In this document: positions 43,691 to 52,285 of the stretch, in pieces
Numbering within the stretch: the first letter of the stretch is position 1
Layout: each line of letters begins with the position of its first letter
Assembly: GCF_000423065.1 (NCBI RefSeq)
Contig: NZ_AUHG01000012.1
Location: 124,001 to 188,000 of the forward strand
From: Christiangramia echinicola DSM 19838
Lineage (GTDB): Bacteria; Bacteroidota; Bacteroidia; Flavobacteriales; Flavobacteriaceae
DNA length: 64,000 nucleotides
Direction of reading: 5' to 3'
Position numbers and translations under genes: made by a program
Notes under the pieces: generated by a model
What the model was told of the DNA's origin: nothing
Database searches by the model: none
Seen by the model: the letters and a program-made list of their open reading frames with translations, nothing else

Positions 43691-44977
43691 ATGCGCTATA
43701 AAATTACCGCAATCTTATTTTTTATAGGACTTCTTGCTATAACTGCTCAAACTTCAGAAAGTGATTTGAAAGAGAAAGCCAGAATTATCCATAATGAAGC
43801 CATCACTATAGATACGCATAATGACATTAATATAAGCAATTTTACCAGTGACAAGAATTACACAATGGACCTTGACACCCAGGTTAACCTTCCTAAAATG
43901 GACGAAGGTGGCATGGATGTCACCTGGTTGATCGTCTATACCGGGCAAAAAGAACTGAATGCCGAGGGATATAAAAATGCATATGAAAATGCCATTAGTA
44001 AATTTGAAGCAATACATAGACTTACAGATGAAATCGCCCCGGAAAAATTAGGATTAGCTACCAGTTCTACTGAAGTTAGAAAACTGGTAAGTGAGGGTAA
44101 AAAGGTAGCCATGATAGGCGTGGAAAATGCTTATCCAATTGGTACAGACCTGGACAGGATCAAAGAATTTTACGATCGCGGAGCAAGATATATGTCTCTT
44201 TCCCATAATGGTCACAGCCAATTTTGCGATTCCAACACTGGAGAAGAAAATGACGAATGGCTATATAATGGTCTTAGTGAACTGGGTAAAGAAGCAATAA
44301 AGGAAATGAACAGGTACGGGATCATGATAGATGTTTCTCATCCAAGTAAAGAGGCTATCAAACAAATGTTTGAACTTTCAAGAGCTCCTTTGATCGCTTC
44401 ACATTCATCTGCTCGAGCTTTATGTGATCATAGTCGAAATCTTGATGATGAACTATTAGCGCTTTTTAAAGAACATCGAGGTGTTGTGCAAACTGTTGCC
44501 TTCAGCTCTTATTTGAATACTGAAAAGGATGATGCATTTGCTGCAGCCTCTGATAATATTTATAAGGAGAATGCCAAAGAGATGGGATTCGATATTCTGG
44601 AAAGAGATAGTATTAAAAAACTTACTGAAAGAGCGCAAGACGATTATTACGAAAGCTACAGAAAATTAGAGCTTATTTCTAAACCAGAGGTTGAAGCTTT
44701 AAAGGATAAGATAGAACCGGTAAATGTTTCAGATTTTGTAGATCATGTAGATTACCTGGTAGAAAAGATAGGCATAGATCACGTAGGAATTAGTTCAGAT
44801 TTTGATGGTGGTGGAGGAATCGATGGCTGGCAGGATGCTTCTGAAACTTTTAATGTTACTCTTGAGCTGGTAAAGAGGGGTTATAATGAAGAAGAAATCA
44901 AAAAACTTTGGGGAGAAAACCTGCTTAGGGTTTTAGATGAAGTGCAGGCAGTTGCCGATAACATCCAAAAATCATGA
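43691..44977 (+). CDS. exported M19 membrane dipeptidase
   Basis: A zinc dipeptidase of about 428 residues with an N-terminal signal (MRYKITAILFFIGLLAITAQT). Two metal-ligand regions are visible: DTHNDI (His-x-Asp) near the N-terminus, GVENAYP for the bridging Glu, DVSHPS and IASHSSARAL for the two His, and HVGISSDFDGG for the Asp. It hydrolyses dipeptides outside the cytosol. The frame would allow a TTG at 43685; the ATG at 43691 is the better start. It is divergent from the RLAN/ATP-grasp operon with a 114-bp spacer, so it may turn over that system's product (inference). Confidence 0.93.
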   Translation: MRYKITAILFFIGLLAITAQTSESDLKEKARIIHNEAITIDTHNDINISNFTSDKNYTMDLDTQVNLPKMDEGGMDVTWLIVYTGQKELNAEGYKNAYENAISKFEAIHRLTDEIAPEKLGLATSSTEVRKLVSEGKKVAMIGVENAYPIGTDLDRIKEFYDRGARYMSLSHNGHSQFCDSNTGEENDEWLYNGLSELGKEAIKEMNRYGIMIDVSHPSKEAIKQMFELSRAPLIASHSSARALCDHSRNLDDELLALFKEHRGVVQTVAFSSYLNTEKDDAFAAASDNIYKENAKEMGFDILERDSIKKLTERAQDDYYESYRKLELISKPEVEALKDKIEPVNVSDFVDHVDYLVEKIGIDHVGISSDFDGGGGIDGWQDASETFNVTLELVKRGYNEEEIKKLWGENLLRVLDEVQAVADNIQKS

Positions 44978-45832
44978 TCATTTAATAAACTTCAATTCTA
45001 TTAAAGTAGGCGGGCCGCCGAGAGATTCATTAGAAATGAACATCCTTCCTGAAGGACTAAAACAAATTCCTTCAGGTTGCGGAAACTCTTCAGGATCTAA
45101 TAAATGTAATTCCCTGATCTTACCTGATGCTTCCAGAATAAGCACTTTTTGAAATTCAGCGTCCAGGACATAGAGTTCTTTAGATACCGGATGAAAAGCA
45201 AGATCTGAAGGTCTTATTAGTTTTCTAGGATTTTCTGTTTGAAGCACATTAAAGGCCGGATCATTATAACTTATCTTAATTACGGGATCCATATTCAGTT
45301 TTTTCGTTCTAGGATCAAATGCATATATGCCTTTATAATCCCCCCGATTATCGAGGTTTCGCTCCTTAACAGATAATAATAAGTTTCCATCTGAGTTTGC
45401 TGCTAATCCTTCAATATTATTTCGATATTCAAAATTTAACGAGAATTCTTCAGCCTCTTTCTCGGCTCCCATTAGATTGGGGACCTTATACAATTTACCA
45501 TTGCTTTCTACAACCCAGAATTCTCCATTTAGAAAAGAAAGAGCTTCATAATCGCCCGGCCCGGCAAATTTGTATTGTTTAATTATCTTAGAAGATTTTA
45601 GATCGTAAACAAATAATATCCCATCTTCATCCTGCACGCAGGCAATACGATTATCATTAATCCAGTAAATCCCTGATACCTCATTTAATTCTGCAGGTAA
45701 TTCCCACTTCTTAACTATTTTATATTTTTTAGTTGAGTCATCATAGTCATAATCATTGGCCTCATAGATGGCATAAACTGCACCTGCTATAATTAGAACT
45801 ATTGTAATAATACCTATGGCCCATTTATTCAT
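44978..45832 (-). CDS. SdiA-regulated-like periplasmic beta-propeller protein
   Basis: A 284-residue protein anchored by an N-terminal membrane helix (residues about 5-22). The rest is a repeat-rich beta propeller of the SdiA-regulated family: WELPAELNEVSGIYWINDNRIACVQDEDGILFVYDL, LNFEYRNNIEGLAANSDGNLLLSVKER, RPSDLAFHPVSKELYVLDAEFQKVL, HLLDPEEFPQPEGICFSPSGRMFISNE. Members are found in envelope contexts, and no enzymatic activity is established. It converges on the M19 gene (43691-44977) with no gap. Confidence 0.8.
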   Translation of the reverse strand: MNKWAIGIITIVLIIAGAVYAIYEANDYDYDDSTKKYKIVKKWELPAELNEVSGIYWINDNRIACVQDEDGILFVYDLKSSKIIKQYKFAGPGDYEALSFLNGEFWVVESNGKLYKVPNLMGAEKEAEEFSLNFEYRNNIEGLAANSDGNLLLSVKERNLDNRGDYKGIYAFDPRTKKLNMDPVIKISYNDPAFNVLQTENPRKLIRPSDLAFHPVSKELYVLDAEFQKVLILEASGKIRELHLLDPEEFPQPEGICFSPSGRMFISNESLGGPPTLIELKFIK

Positions 45833-45953
45833 AAACTATAATGTTTAAGAACTAAATTACATTAATGCTCTACCCACACAAAAAGATTAACAATACTTTG
45901 AACTTGAAAACCTCCCCTAGTCTAAGTTTCTGAAAATCTTTCTAATAGCTGAA

Positions 45954-45984
45954 TTGTTAAAATATTGTTAATTCGGTACCTTTT
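45954..45984 (+). promoter_or_regulatory. possible Bacteroidota-type promoter of the small-peptide array
   Basis: TTG at 45954-45956 and TACCTTTT at 45977-45984 resemble the Bacteroidota -33 TTG / -7 TAnnTTTG signals, with 20 bp between. It would give a leader of about 65 nt before the first peptide ORF. The -7 box is imperfect, so this is tentative. Confidence 0.3.
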
Positions 45985-46056
45985 ATTACATAGTACTGTA
46001 ACGGTTTATTTTTATAGTCGTCTATTAAATAGAAACAATCATCAAAAACATCAATT

Positions 46057-46158
46057 ATGACAACTTCAGTAAGCAACACCAAAAACAGAAAATCATTCAT
46101 GAACACAGAAGCAAATGCTGGTTCAATGAGTATTACTAGCAGAAGAAGATTCGCTTAA
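46057..46158 (+). CDS. small-peptide array, ORF 1 (33 aa)
   Basis: A 33-codon ORF, start context ATCAATT-ATG. It begins MTTSVSNTKNRKSF and ends with the block MNTEANAGSMSITSRRRFA. The peptide is Ser/Thr/Asn-rich and basic at the C-terminus (RRR), with no signal peptide or membrane span. Against ORF 2 it has three synonymous differences within the conserved block (AAT/AAC, ATT/ATC, AGC/AGT) and two amino-acid changes near the N-terminus, which argues that the protein, not only the DNA, is kept. Function unknown. Confidence 0.6.
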   Translation: MTTSVSNTKNRKSFMNTEANAGSMSITSRRRFA

Positions 46159-46197
46159 TCAATTATCATCATTCATCAATCATCAGAAACATCAATT

Positions 46198-46299
46198 ATG
46201 ACAACTTTAGTAAGCAACACCAAAAGCAGAAAATCATTCATGAACACAGAAGCAAACGCTGGTTCAATGAGTATCACTAGTAGAAGAAGATTCGCTTAA
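46198..46299 (+). CDS. small-peptide array, ORF 2 (33 aa)
   Basis: Second copy, beginning MTTLVSNTKSRKSF and ending in the same 19-residue block as ORFs 1 and 3. The substitutions relative to ORF 1 are Ser-to-Leu at residue 4 and Asn-to-Ser at residue 10. The ATG is preceded by the same CATCAATT context as in copies 1 and 3. It would be in the same transcript as the others. Function unknown. Confidence 0.6.
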   Translation: MTTLVSNTKSRKSFMNTEANAGSMSITSRRRFA

Positions 46300-46338
46300 T
46301 CAATTATCATCATTCATCAATCATTAGAATCATCAATT

Positions 46339-46437
46339 ATGACAACTTCAGGAAACACTAAAAACAGAAAATCTTTCATGAACACAGAAGCAAACGCTGG
46401 TTCAATGAGTATCACTAGCAGAAGAAGATTCGCTTAA
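46339..46437 (+). CDS. small-peptide array, ORF 3 (32 aa)
   Basis: Third copy, beginning MTTSGNTKNRKSF; the N-terminal part is one residue shorter, and the C-terminal block is unchanged. It carries further synonymous codon differences against ORF 1 (ACC/ACT, TCA/TCT). Function unknown. Confidence 0.6.
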   Translation: MTTSGNTKNRKSFMNTEANAGSMSITSRRRFA

Positions 46438-46470
46438 TCCTATTATCATCAATCATTAAAATCATCAATC

Positions 46471-46605
46471 ATGAAAACTTTAGATAGCGTTATCCAGGAT
46501 CTTGGAAAGAATAAAGAAGGAGGTGTAAATCATCGCAGACCTTTTCTAAATCTTAAGAATTCTACAGGATATTTTAAATGGCACGAAAATAAATGCCGTG
46601 CCTAG
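46471..46605 (+). CDS. small-peptide array, unrelated ORF 4 (44 aa)
   Basis: A 44-codon ORF with the same upstream context (ATCATCAATC-ATG) but a different sequence: it begins MKTLDSVIQDLGKNKEGG, then NHRRPFLNLKN, and ends WHENKCRA. It has one Cys (42) and a Trp at 37. It closely follows ORF 3 and probably shares its transcript. It could be a partner peptide of the repeated ones. No known family comes to mind. Confidence 0.5.
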   Translation: MKTLDSVIQDLGKNKEGGVNHRRPFLNLKNSTGYFKWHENKCRA

Positions 46606-46760
46606 GTCGTCATCAATCAGGAATGCATTGGGAAATCAATCAAATATTTAGTTTAAGAATTAGCCAATTTCATCACTAAATTAAAGAATACCGTTTAGTC
46701 CCTATCAGCATCTGAACAGTTTAAAGACCTTATTTTTCTATCGTAGGAACGATTCCAATC

Positions 46761-46788
46761 TAGCCGGTAAATTCACGTTTACCGGCTA
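46761..46788 (+). terminator. terminator after the peptide array
   Basis: TAGCCGGTAAA (46761-46771) and TTTACCGGCTA (46778-46788) form an 11-bp stem with a 6-nt loop, then ATAATTTTT. It separates the array from the penicillin-binding protein gene that follows. Confidence 0.8.
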
Positions 46789-46848
46789 TAATTTTTGGTT
46801 AAAAAAGCATTAAAATAAGCTTAAAATTAGCCTGCAGGAGCAAACATT

Positions 46849-49176
46849 ATGTTTATTTGCAGCATTTACCCTAAACAAATGTTAGCAAGAATAAAAAGAC
46901 ATCCCAGGTTAAAGTGGGCAATAATTGTAATCTTAAGTTTAATTACCCTCTTCTTTTTATTTTTTGGAAGTATTTATTTTGGGCTATGGGGCAAGATCCC
47001 AAGCTCCAAAGAACTTACAGAACTTCAACAAAACAAGGCCACACAAGTACTTGCCTCTAATGGAAAACTCATTGGTAAATTCTATGTATTTGACAGGCAG
47101 CCTATAGATTTCGAACAATTTCCTGAACATCTTATTGAAGCTTTAATTGCAACTGAAGATGCCAGGTTTTACGAGCATGATGGGATAGACAATAGAAGTC
47201 TGCTAAGAGTATTCTTTAAATCTATTCTTCTACAGGATGAGTCGGCAGGTGGAGGTAGTACAATTACTCTACAATTAGCAAAGAACATTTATGGGCGTAG
47301 AGATTTTGGGATGTTCGGGATCGTGATCAATAAAATGCAGGAAGCAGTTATTGCTAAAAGACTTGAAAACATCTATTCTAAAGATGAGATCATAGAACTA
47401 TATTTTAATACAGTTCCTTTTAGTGATAATACTTATGGTATTGAAAGTGCGTCGCTAAAATTCTTCAATAAACATACTTCAGAATTAAGCCTGGAAGAAT
47501 CGGCAGTCCTGGTAGGAATGCTCAAGGCAAGTCATTATTATAATCCCCGAATATTTCCTGAACGCAGTAGATTAAGACGAGATGTGGTTCTAATGCAAAT
47601 GGCCAGGAATAATTATCTTTCTATGGAAGAGGCTGAAGATTTAAAACTTACCCCGCTCATCCTGGATTATAAAAGTTATAGTCATGATAAAGGCATTGCA
47701 CCATATTTTAGAGAACAGGTTAGAAAAGATGTAAGCAAGGTTCTGGATACCTTAAAGAATAAGGATGGTGAGAAATACAATATTTATCGCGACGGACTCA
47801 TAGTGCATACTACCTTAAATTATGATATGCAGCAATTAGCTGAAGAAGCAATGCTGGAGCATATGTCTGAATTACAATTGGAGCACGAAAAGTCTTATGG
47901 GAATTACGCTCCCTGGATTCGAAATAAGAAGATCCTAAATGATGCCATTAAGAAATCTGGCAGATATCAATCACTTCAGAAAGAAGGCTTAAGTGAATCT
48001 AAAATACTAAAGAAATTAGAACAAAAGCATCCCACAGAATTATTTAGTTATGAGGGAATGGAAACAAAAAATGTTAGCACAATTGATAGTATTTCCCATT
48101 ATCTTAAGTTCCTGAATTCTGGATTGCTAGCCGTAAACCCTGAAAATGGTGGTGTACAGGCCTGGGTTGGCGGAGTAGATTTCAGGTTCTTTAAATATGA
48201 TCATGTGGCCCAAAGTAAAAGACAGGTAGGCTCTACATTTAAGCCAATTGTCTATACCGCCGCTCTGGAGAACGGGATTGACCCCTGCTCCTACTTCTCG
48301 GTTCGTGAAGTAACCTATGAAGATGGATGGACACCTTCAAATTCGTCTTCAGAAGGTGATGATCCAAATATGAATTATAACCTTAAAGCTGCTTTAAGTA
48401 ATTCCATGAATACAATTGCGGTTAAGGTGCTCATGGAAACCGGAATCGGGAATGTAGTAGAACAAGCCCACAATATGGGAATTGAGTCTGATCTTCCTGA
48501 GGTTCCGTCTATTGCTTTAGGTACTGCTTCATTGAATCTTAGTGAACTTACTTCAGCATATACGAGTTACGTGAATAAAGGTCATTATTCAAAACCATAT
48601 TACATTACTAAGATTGAAGATGGTAATGGAAATCTCCTTGCTGAATTTAAACCTGAAGTTTCACCAAATAAAGCATTTTCAGAAGAAACCAGGAAGATTA
48701 TGATCAATATGATGCAGGCCACCGTAAATGAAGGTACTGCAACCAGATTGCGTTATAAATATGGACTTAAAAATGATATTGCCGGAAAAACCGGAACTAC
48801 TCAGAATAATAAAGATGGTTGGTTCGTAGGAATAACACCGGAATTAGTCTGTGTTACCTGGGTTGGAGCAGATGACCACAGAATTGGATTTAGAAATACA
48901 GGTATTGGCCAGGGAGCGAATTCAGCTTTACCAATCTTCGCAAAGCTGATGCAAAAAATGAATGCAGATCCAGGATTTAATAATATCACTAATGCGAGGT
49001 TTGAGCCACTATCGGCAGATCTCGCTGAAATGATGCAATGCCCTCCACAGGAACGAGATAATTTCTTTGAACGCCTGTTCTCTGGAAAGAGTAAAGATCA
49101 AAAAAGGAATAAAGACGAAAAGAAGAAAAAAGGATTCTTCAAACGTCTATTCGGTAAAAAAGAAAATGATAATTAA
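46849..49176 (+). CDS. class A penicillin-binding protein (PBP1A-like transglycosylase/transpeptidase)
   Basis: A 775-residue bifunctional cell-wall synthase. The first 55 residues hold a short cytosolic part and a membrane anchor (WAIIVILSLITLFFLFFGSIYF). The GT51 transglycosylase domain has ATEDARFYEHDGID and GGGSTITLQLAKNIYG. The transpeptidase domain has the SxxK serine (QVGSTFKPIVY, Ser462), SNSMNT as SxN, and GKTGTT as KTG at about residue 646. The tail is very Lys-rich. An alternative start at 46879 (MLARIKRHPR) lies near the basic cytosolic stretch and is also plausible. The gene follows the peptide array but behind a terminator. Confidence 0.95.
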   Translation: MFICSIYPKQMLARIKRHPRLKWAIIVILSLITLFFLFFGSIYFGLWGKIPSSKELTELQQNKATQVLASNGKLIGKFYVFDRQPIDFEQFPEHLIEALIATEDARFYEHDGIDNRSLLRVFFKSILLQDESAGGGSTITLQLAKNIYGRRDFGMFGIVINKMQEAVIAKRLENIYSKDEIIELYFNTVPFSDNTYGIESASLKFFNKHTSELSLEESAVLVGMLKASHYYNPRIFPERSRLRRDVVLMQMARNNYLSMEEAEDLKLTPLILDYKSYSHDKGIAPYFREQVRKDVSKVLDTLKNKDGEKYNIYRDGLIVHTTLNYDMQQLAEEAMLEHMSELQLEHEKSYGNYAPWIRNKKILNDAIKKSGRYQSLQKEGLSESKILKKLEQKHPTELFSYEGMETKNVSTIDSISHYLKFLNSGLLAVNPENGGVQAWVGGVDFRFFKYDHVAQSKRQVGSTFKPIVYTAALENGIDPCSYFSVREVTYEDGWTPSNSSSEGDDPNMNYNLKAALSNSMNTIAVKVLMETGIGNVVEQAHNMGIESDLPEVPSIALGTASLNLSELTSAYTSYVNKGHYSKPYYITKIEDGNGNLLAEFKPEVSPNKAFSEETRKIMINMMQATVNEGTATRLRYKYGLKNDIAGKTGTTQNNKDGWFVGITPELVCVTWVGADDHRIGFRNTGIGQGANSALPIFAKLMQKMNADPGFNNITNARFEPLSADLAEMMQCPPQERDNFFERLFSGKSKDQKRNKDEKKKKGFFKRLFGKKENDN

Positions 49177-50687
49177 AACTCCTTATTAATTGCCATTCTT
49201 AATTTACGGGAATAATCCTCTTCCAGCCAGTCTCTGTAATTCTTAGTACTCTTACTTATACAGTAAGAATACTGGCGTATACGGGAAGATATATCATCCT
49301 TAAGCTCCTTGGCAAGTATCCTGGCGTCGAATACATCTTCGCTATTCTCTACACACATCTTGACGTGTTGCTCCATAGACCATTCTAAAACAGCCTTAGA
49401 TTTAAGGCCTTTTTTGATGACTATATCATATGCTGCCTCTACATCAAAGGTAACATCTTCAGTCTTTGAGAATTGCTCACGAACTTCTGGTGGCATCTGG
49501 TATTGAAAATCTCTTTCAATTTCCTCGTCACTAAGTAGATTCTCGAAATAAAAGTCTGGTGATCTAAAGATCTGTTTCCAGTCTACAGGAGTACTCCAAT
49601 GTCCAAACCTGGCCATGTTATTCCCTAGGTCTATTACATTGAATTCGCTTTTATCCTTAAGCACACGAGAACCACGACCAATCATCTGGAAGTAAAGGGT
49701 CAGGGACTTAGTAGCACGATTTAGGATTATAGTTTCTACTGTTGGTTCATCAAATCCAGTAGTTAAAATACTTACCGAAGTAACGATAGCATCTGGAGTA
49801 TGCTTAAACCACTTTAGAATATCTTTACGATCTTGCTTACTTGTTGTATTATCTAAATGTCTAATTGGTAAACCTGCACTTTTAAAAGTGTGATAAACTT
49901 CTACGGACGTATTAATTCCATTATTGAATATCAGAGTTTTCTTCCCTCTGGATCTTTCATGATAGGCCAGCAGTAGTTTTTCCTGCATACTATAATTAGA
50001 GTAGAGCTCTTCAGAAGACTTTACTGTATAATCCCCATTCATACCTACTTTAAGATTAGTAAGCCCCACATTATAGCTGAAGATATTCGCTTTCGCAAGG
50101 AAGCCTTTATCTATTAGAGAATTGATGGAGTCACCTACAATTAGTTCCCTGTAATTATCCTTCATAGGAAGTTTAATATTGGAACTTAAAGGAGTAGCAG
50201 TAACTCCAAGAATAAAACATTTTTCGAAAAACTTGAATAATTTTCTAAAGGAATTATAATGAGCCTCATCGATAATGACAAGTCCTATATCTTTAATATC
50301 CAGTTTTTCATCGTTTAAACGATTATTCAGGGTCTCTACCATGGCAACGAAGCACATGTATTCATCCTGATCTGGTAGTTCCTTTACTTTACTATTAATG
50401 ATCTTGTTACGAACACCAAAGCCTGATAGCATTTTAGACGTTTGCTTACATAGCTCTATCCTATGGGTTAGGATTAGCACTTTTTTATTGGTCCTCTGGA
50501 TATATTCTCTCGTCATTTGAGAAAATATCACGGTTTTCCCACCTCCTGTAGGTAGCTGATAAAGAAGATTGTAGTTCTCGGGATGCTCTTCTATAACCCC
50601 GAAAATTTTATTTATGTCTTTCTGCTGATAGTCATATAACTTCTTGTCTACTTTCTTCTTTTCAATACCAAATGTTTCTAACGCCAT
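49173..50687 (-). CDS. DEAD/DEAH-box (SSL2-like) superfamily 2 helicase
   Basis: A helicase of about 504 residues. Walker A is PTGGGKTVIF, motif II is IIDEAHYN, motif III is GVTATPLSS, and the second RecA-like domain has motifs with TGFDEPTVETIIL and QMIGRGSRVL. The N-terminal KLYDYQQKDINKIF is the Q-motif-like region that binds the adenine. It remodels nucleic acid using ATP; the substrate is unknown. The frame is open to 50744, but the Met at 50687 (MALETFG) is the plausible start. It converges with the penicillin-binding protein gene with a 4-bp overlap. Confidence 0.9.
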   Translation of the reverse strand: MALETFGIEKKKVDKKLYDYQQKDINKIFGVIEEHPENYNLLYQLPTGGGKTVIFSQMTREYIQRTNKKVLILTHRIELCKQTSKMLSGFGVRNKIINSKVKELPDQDEYMCFVAMVETLNNRLNDEKLDIKDIGLVIIDEAHYNSFRKLFKFFEKCFILGVTATPLSSNIKLPMKDNYRELIVGDSINSLIDKGFLAKANIFSYNVGLTNLKVGMNGDYTVKSSEELYSNYSMQEKLLLAYHERSRGKKTLIFNNGINTSVEVYHTFKSAGLPIRHLDNTTSKQDRKDILKWFKHTPDAIVTSVSILTTGFDEPTVETIILNRATKSLTLYFQMIGRGSRVLKDKSEFNVIDLGNNMARFGHWSTPVDWKQIFRSPDFYFENLLSDEEIERDFQYQMPPEVREQFSKTEDVTFDVEAAYDIVIKKGLKSKAVLEWSMEQHVKMCVENSEDVFDARILAKELKDDISSRIRQYSYCISKSTKNYRDWLEEDYSRKLRMAINKEF

Positions 50688-50906
50688 AGATTCCTTTATA
50701 AGTAAGCAATTTTGCAAAAATAAGGCATTTGAAGCTTTACTCAAAAATTAATTAAGGAATAAGAAGCATTAAAAATAAATTAGTTTCCTTTAAAATATTG
50801 TAATTTTGAAATTATCATTTTTACTATTATAATTTTTTCAACTTCTGAAAAAATAGCTGTGTCACATATCCCCCGGTTTTTATTTTAATCCAAAAATCCC
50901 GGTGGT

Positions 50907-51623
50907 TTGATCCCTGCAGAAAACTTATTTTCCAAATACCAGTTGGCATTAAATAATTGCGAATTATTTAATGATCTAAGTGAAACCCAGTGGATTGAAT
51001 TACTGGAAGATTTTCATGAAGAAAAATGGAGTAAGAATTCCTGTATCATCAATCATCAAAAATTTCTTTTTCATTTCTATATCATTACCTCTGGCAGGAT
51101 CAAGATGTATAATGTGGACGAATTCAGTGAAAAGGAACATACTTTATTCCTTCTAAAAAAATCTGATGTTTTTGATCTTTTCTGTTTGTTTGATGGCTCT
51201 AAACATCGGGTATATTATGAGTGCCTGGATAATATTAATGTTCTGGCTATACCTATGGATAAACTACGGGAGTGGTTAAATAAAAATCCGCATCAATATC
51301 AACATTTCCTTTCTTATGCCGGTAAGATGATGCGAGCCTTAGAATCAAATGTCTCACAACTAATATTTACAAACATTTCTACACGTCTACTAAAACTGCT
51401 TCTGGAAAATGTGAATAGTAAATCTAAAAAACTGGAACTTATTAATGATTTACCTAACAAAGAGATAGCTAACCTTATTGGCTCCACCAGAGCCGTAGTT
51501 AATAGACATCTTCAAATACTTAAGCAGAGTGGATCAATCGATATGGCCCGAAATCAGCTTGAAATAAGGGATATATCACTATTAATTAAAGAATTAGAAA
51601 AACAAAACAGAAACAATAAATAA
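50907..51623 (+). CDS. Crp/Fnr family transcriptional regulator (TTG start)
   Basis: A 238-residue regulator: an N-terminal cyclic-nucleotide-binding-like beta barrel (FHFYIITSGRIKMYN, EHTLFLLKKSDVFDLFCLFDGS), a dimer helix, and a C-terminal winged helix (LPNKEIANLIGSTRAVVNRHLQILKQSG). No ATG precedes the barrel region in this frame; the first usable start is TTG at 50907. Cysteines for an iron-sulfur cluster are not grouped as in Fnr, so sensing is unclear. It probably controls the secreted protein downstream (51719) or stress genes; this is inference. Confidence 0.88.
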   Translation: MIPAENLFSKYQLALNNCELFNDLSETQWIELLEDFHEEKWSKNSCIINHQKFLFHFYIITSGRIKMYNVDEFSEKEHTLFLLKKSDVFDLFCLFDGSKHRVYYECLDNINVLAIPMDKLREWLNKNPHQYQHFLSYAGKMMRALESNVSQLIFTNISTRLLKLLLENVNSKSKKLELINDLPNKEIANLIGSTRAVVNRHLQILKQSGSIDMARNQLEIRDISLLIKELEKQNRNNK

Positions 51624-51718
51624 CAATACTGTGCTACGTAAGTAGTTTGTGTTCAGTCTTTTAAGAAGTACATTGTAAGCTCATTCCAAAAATTTTCATT
51701 CATTTAATCTTAAAAGTC

Positions 51719-52279
51719 ATGAGAAAAATCATCACATTAATTTTAGTACTAAGCTGGGTATTCACCGCTAACTCCCAGAATGTAATTCAACTAGAGGAAA
51801 CTCAGGTAAATTTTGAACCCACCGGTGAAATTGTATTCGAAAACTATGCAAATGGGATTATCAAGGTAAAGGAAAATTACCAAAGGCAGTTTCAGTCTAA
51901 TGCAATCGCCTTCATCCATGAAAATTTTGATTTAAACAGATTTCGAAAAGAGTCTGGAAACGAAGATGGTAATATACATATAACTGTTACCAGCTCAAAC
52001 GGACAATTAAGTGCAGTTTACAATGAAGATAATGAACTAATGAAAACCTATCAAAAATTTCATAATGTGCCATTACCTTTTGATGTAAGAAATCAAGTCT
52101 ATGCAGGTTATAAAGGTTGGACTATTACCAAAGATAAATATATCGCTTACGGTAAGGAATCTAATATAGATCACGAGAAGTATGTTGTTTATTTGGAAAA
52201 AGACAATAAACGTGAAAAAATTAAGATTACTCCTGCACGTAGTTCTGTAACCGGAGTAGCGACTATAGAGAAGTTTTAA
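51719..52279 (+). CDS. secreted protein of unknown function
   Basis: A 186-residue protein with a signal peptide (MRKIITLILVLSWVFTANSQ). The mature region has repeated beta-hairpin patterns (INITVTSSNGQLSAVYNEDNELMKTY-like and AYGKESNIDHEKYVVYLEKDNKREKIKI) that resemble the PepSY-like small exported domains of Bacteroidota, so a similar fold is possible. It follows the Crp/Fnr gene by 95 bp and is the likely last gene before a MITE-like inverted repeat. No function is assigned. Confidence 0.72.
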   Translation: MRKIITLILVLSWVFTANSQNVIQLEETQVNFEPTGEIVFENYANGIIKVKENYQRQFQSNAIAFIHENFDLNRFRKESGNEDGNIHITVTSSNGQLSAVYNEDNELMKTYQKFHNVPLPFDVRNQVYAGYKGWTITKDKYIAYGKESNIDHEKYVVYLEKDNKREKIKITPARSSVTGVATIEKF

Positions 52280-52285
52280 ATTTTG

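Larger units (their letters stand above)
46057..46437 (+). repeat. tandem repeat of a 141-bp unit (three copies)
   Basis: The starts at 46057, 46198 and 46339 are exactly 141 bp apart. Each unit is one peptide ORF plus a 39-bp spacer that is itself nearly identical between copies. This points to recent tandem duplication. The third copy lacks one codon in its N-terminal part. Confidence 0.9.

Noticed and set aside
46057-46437. CRISPR-like or satellite repeat array
   Set aside because: Units are 141 bp, contain complete start-to-stop frames, and the copies differ mostly at third codon positions; there are no short identical repeats with unique spacers.
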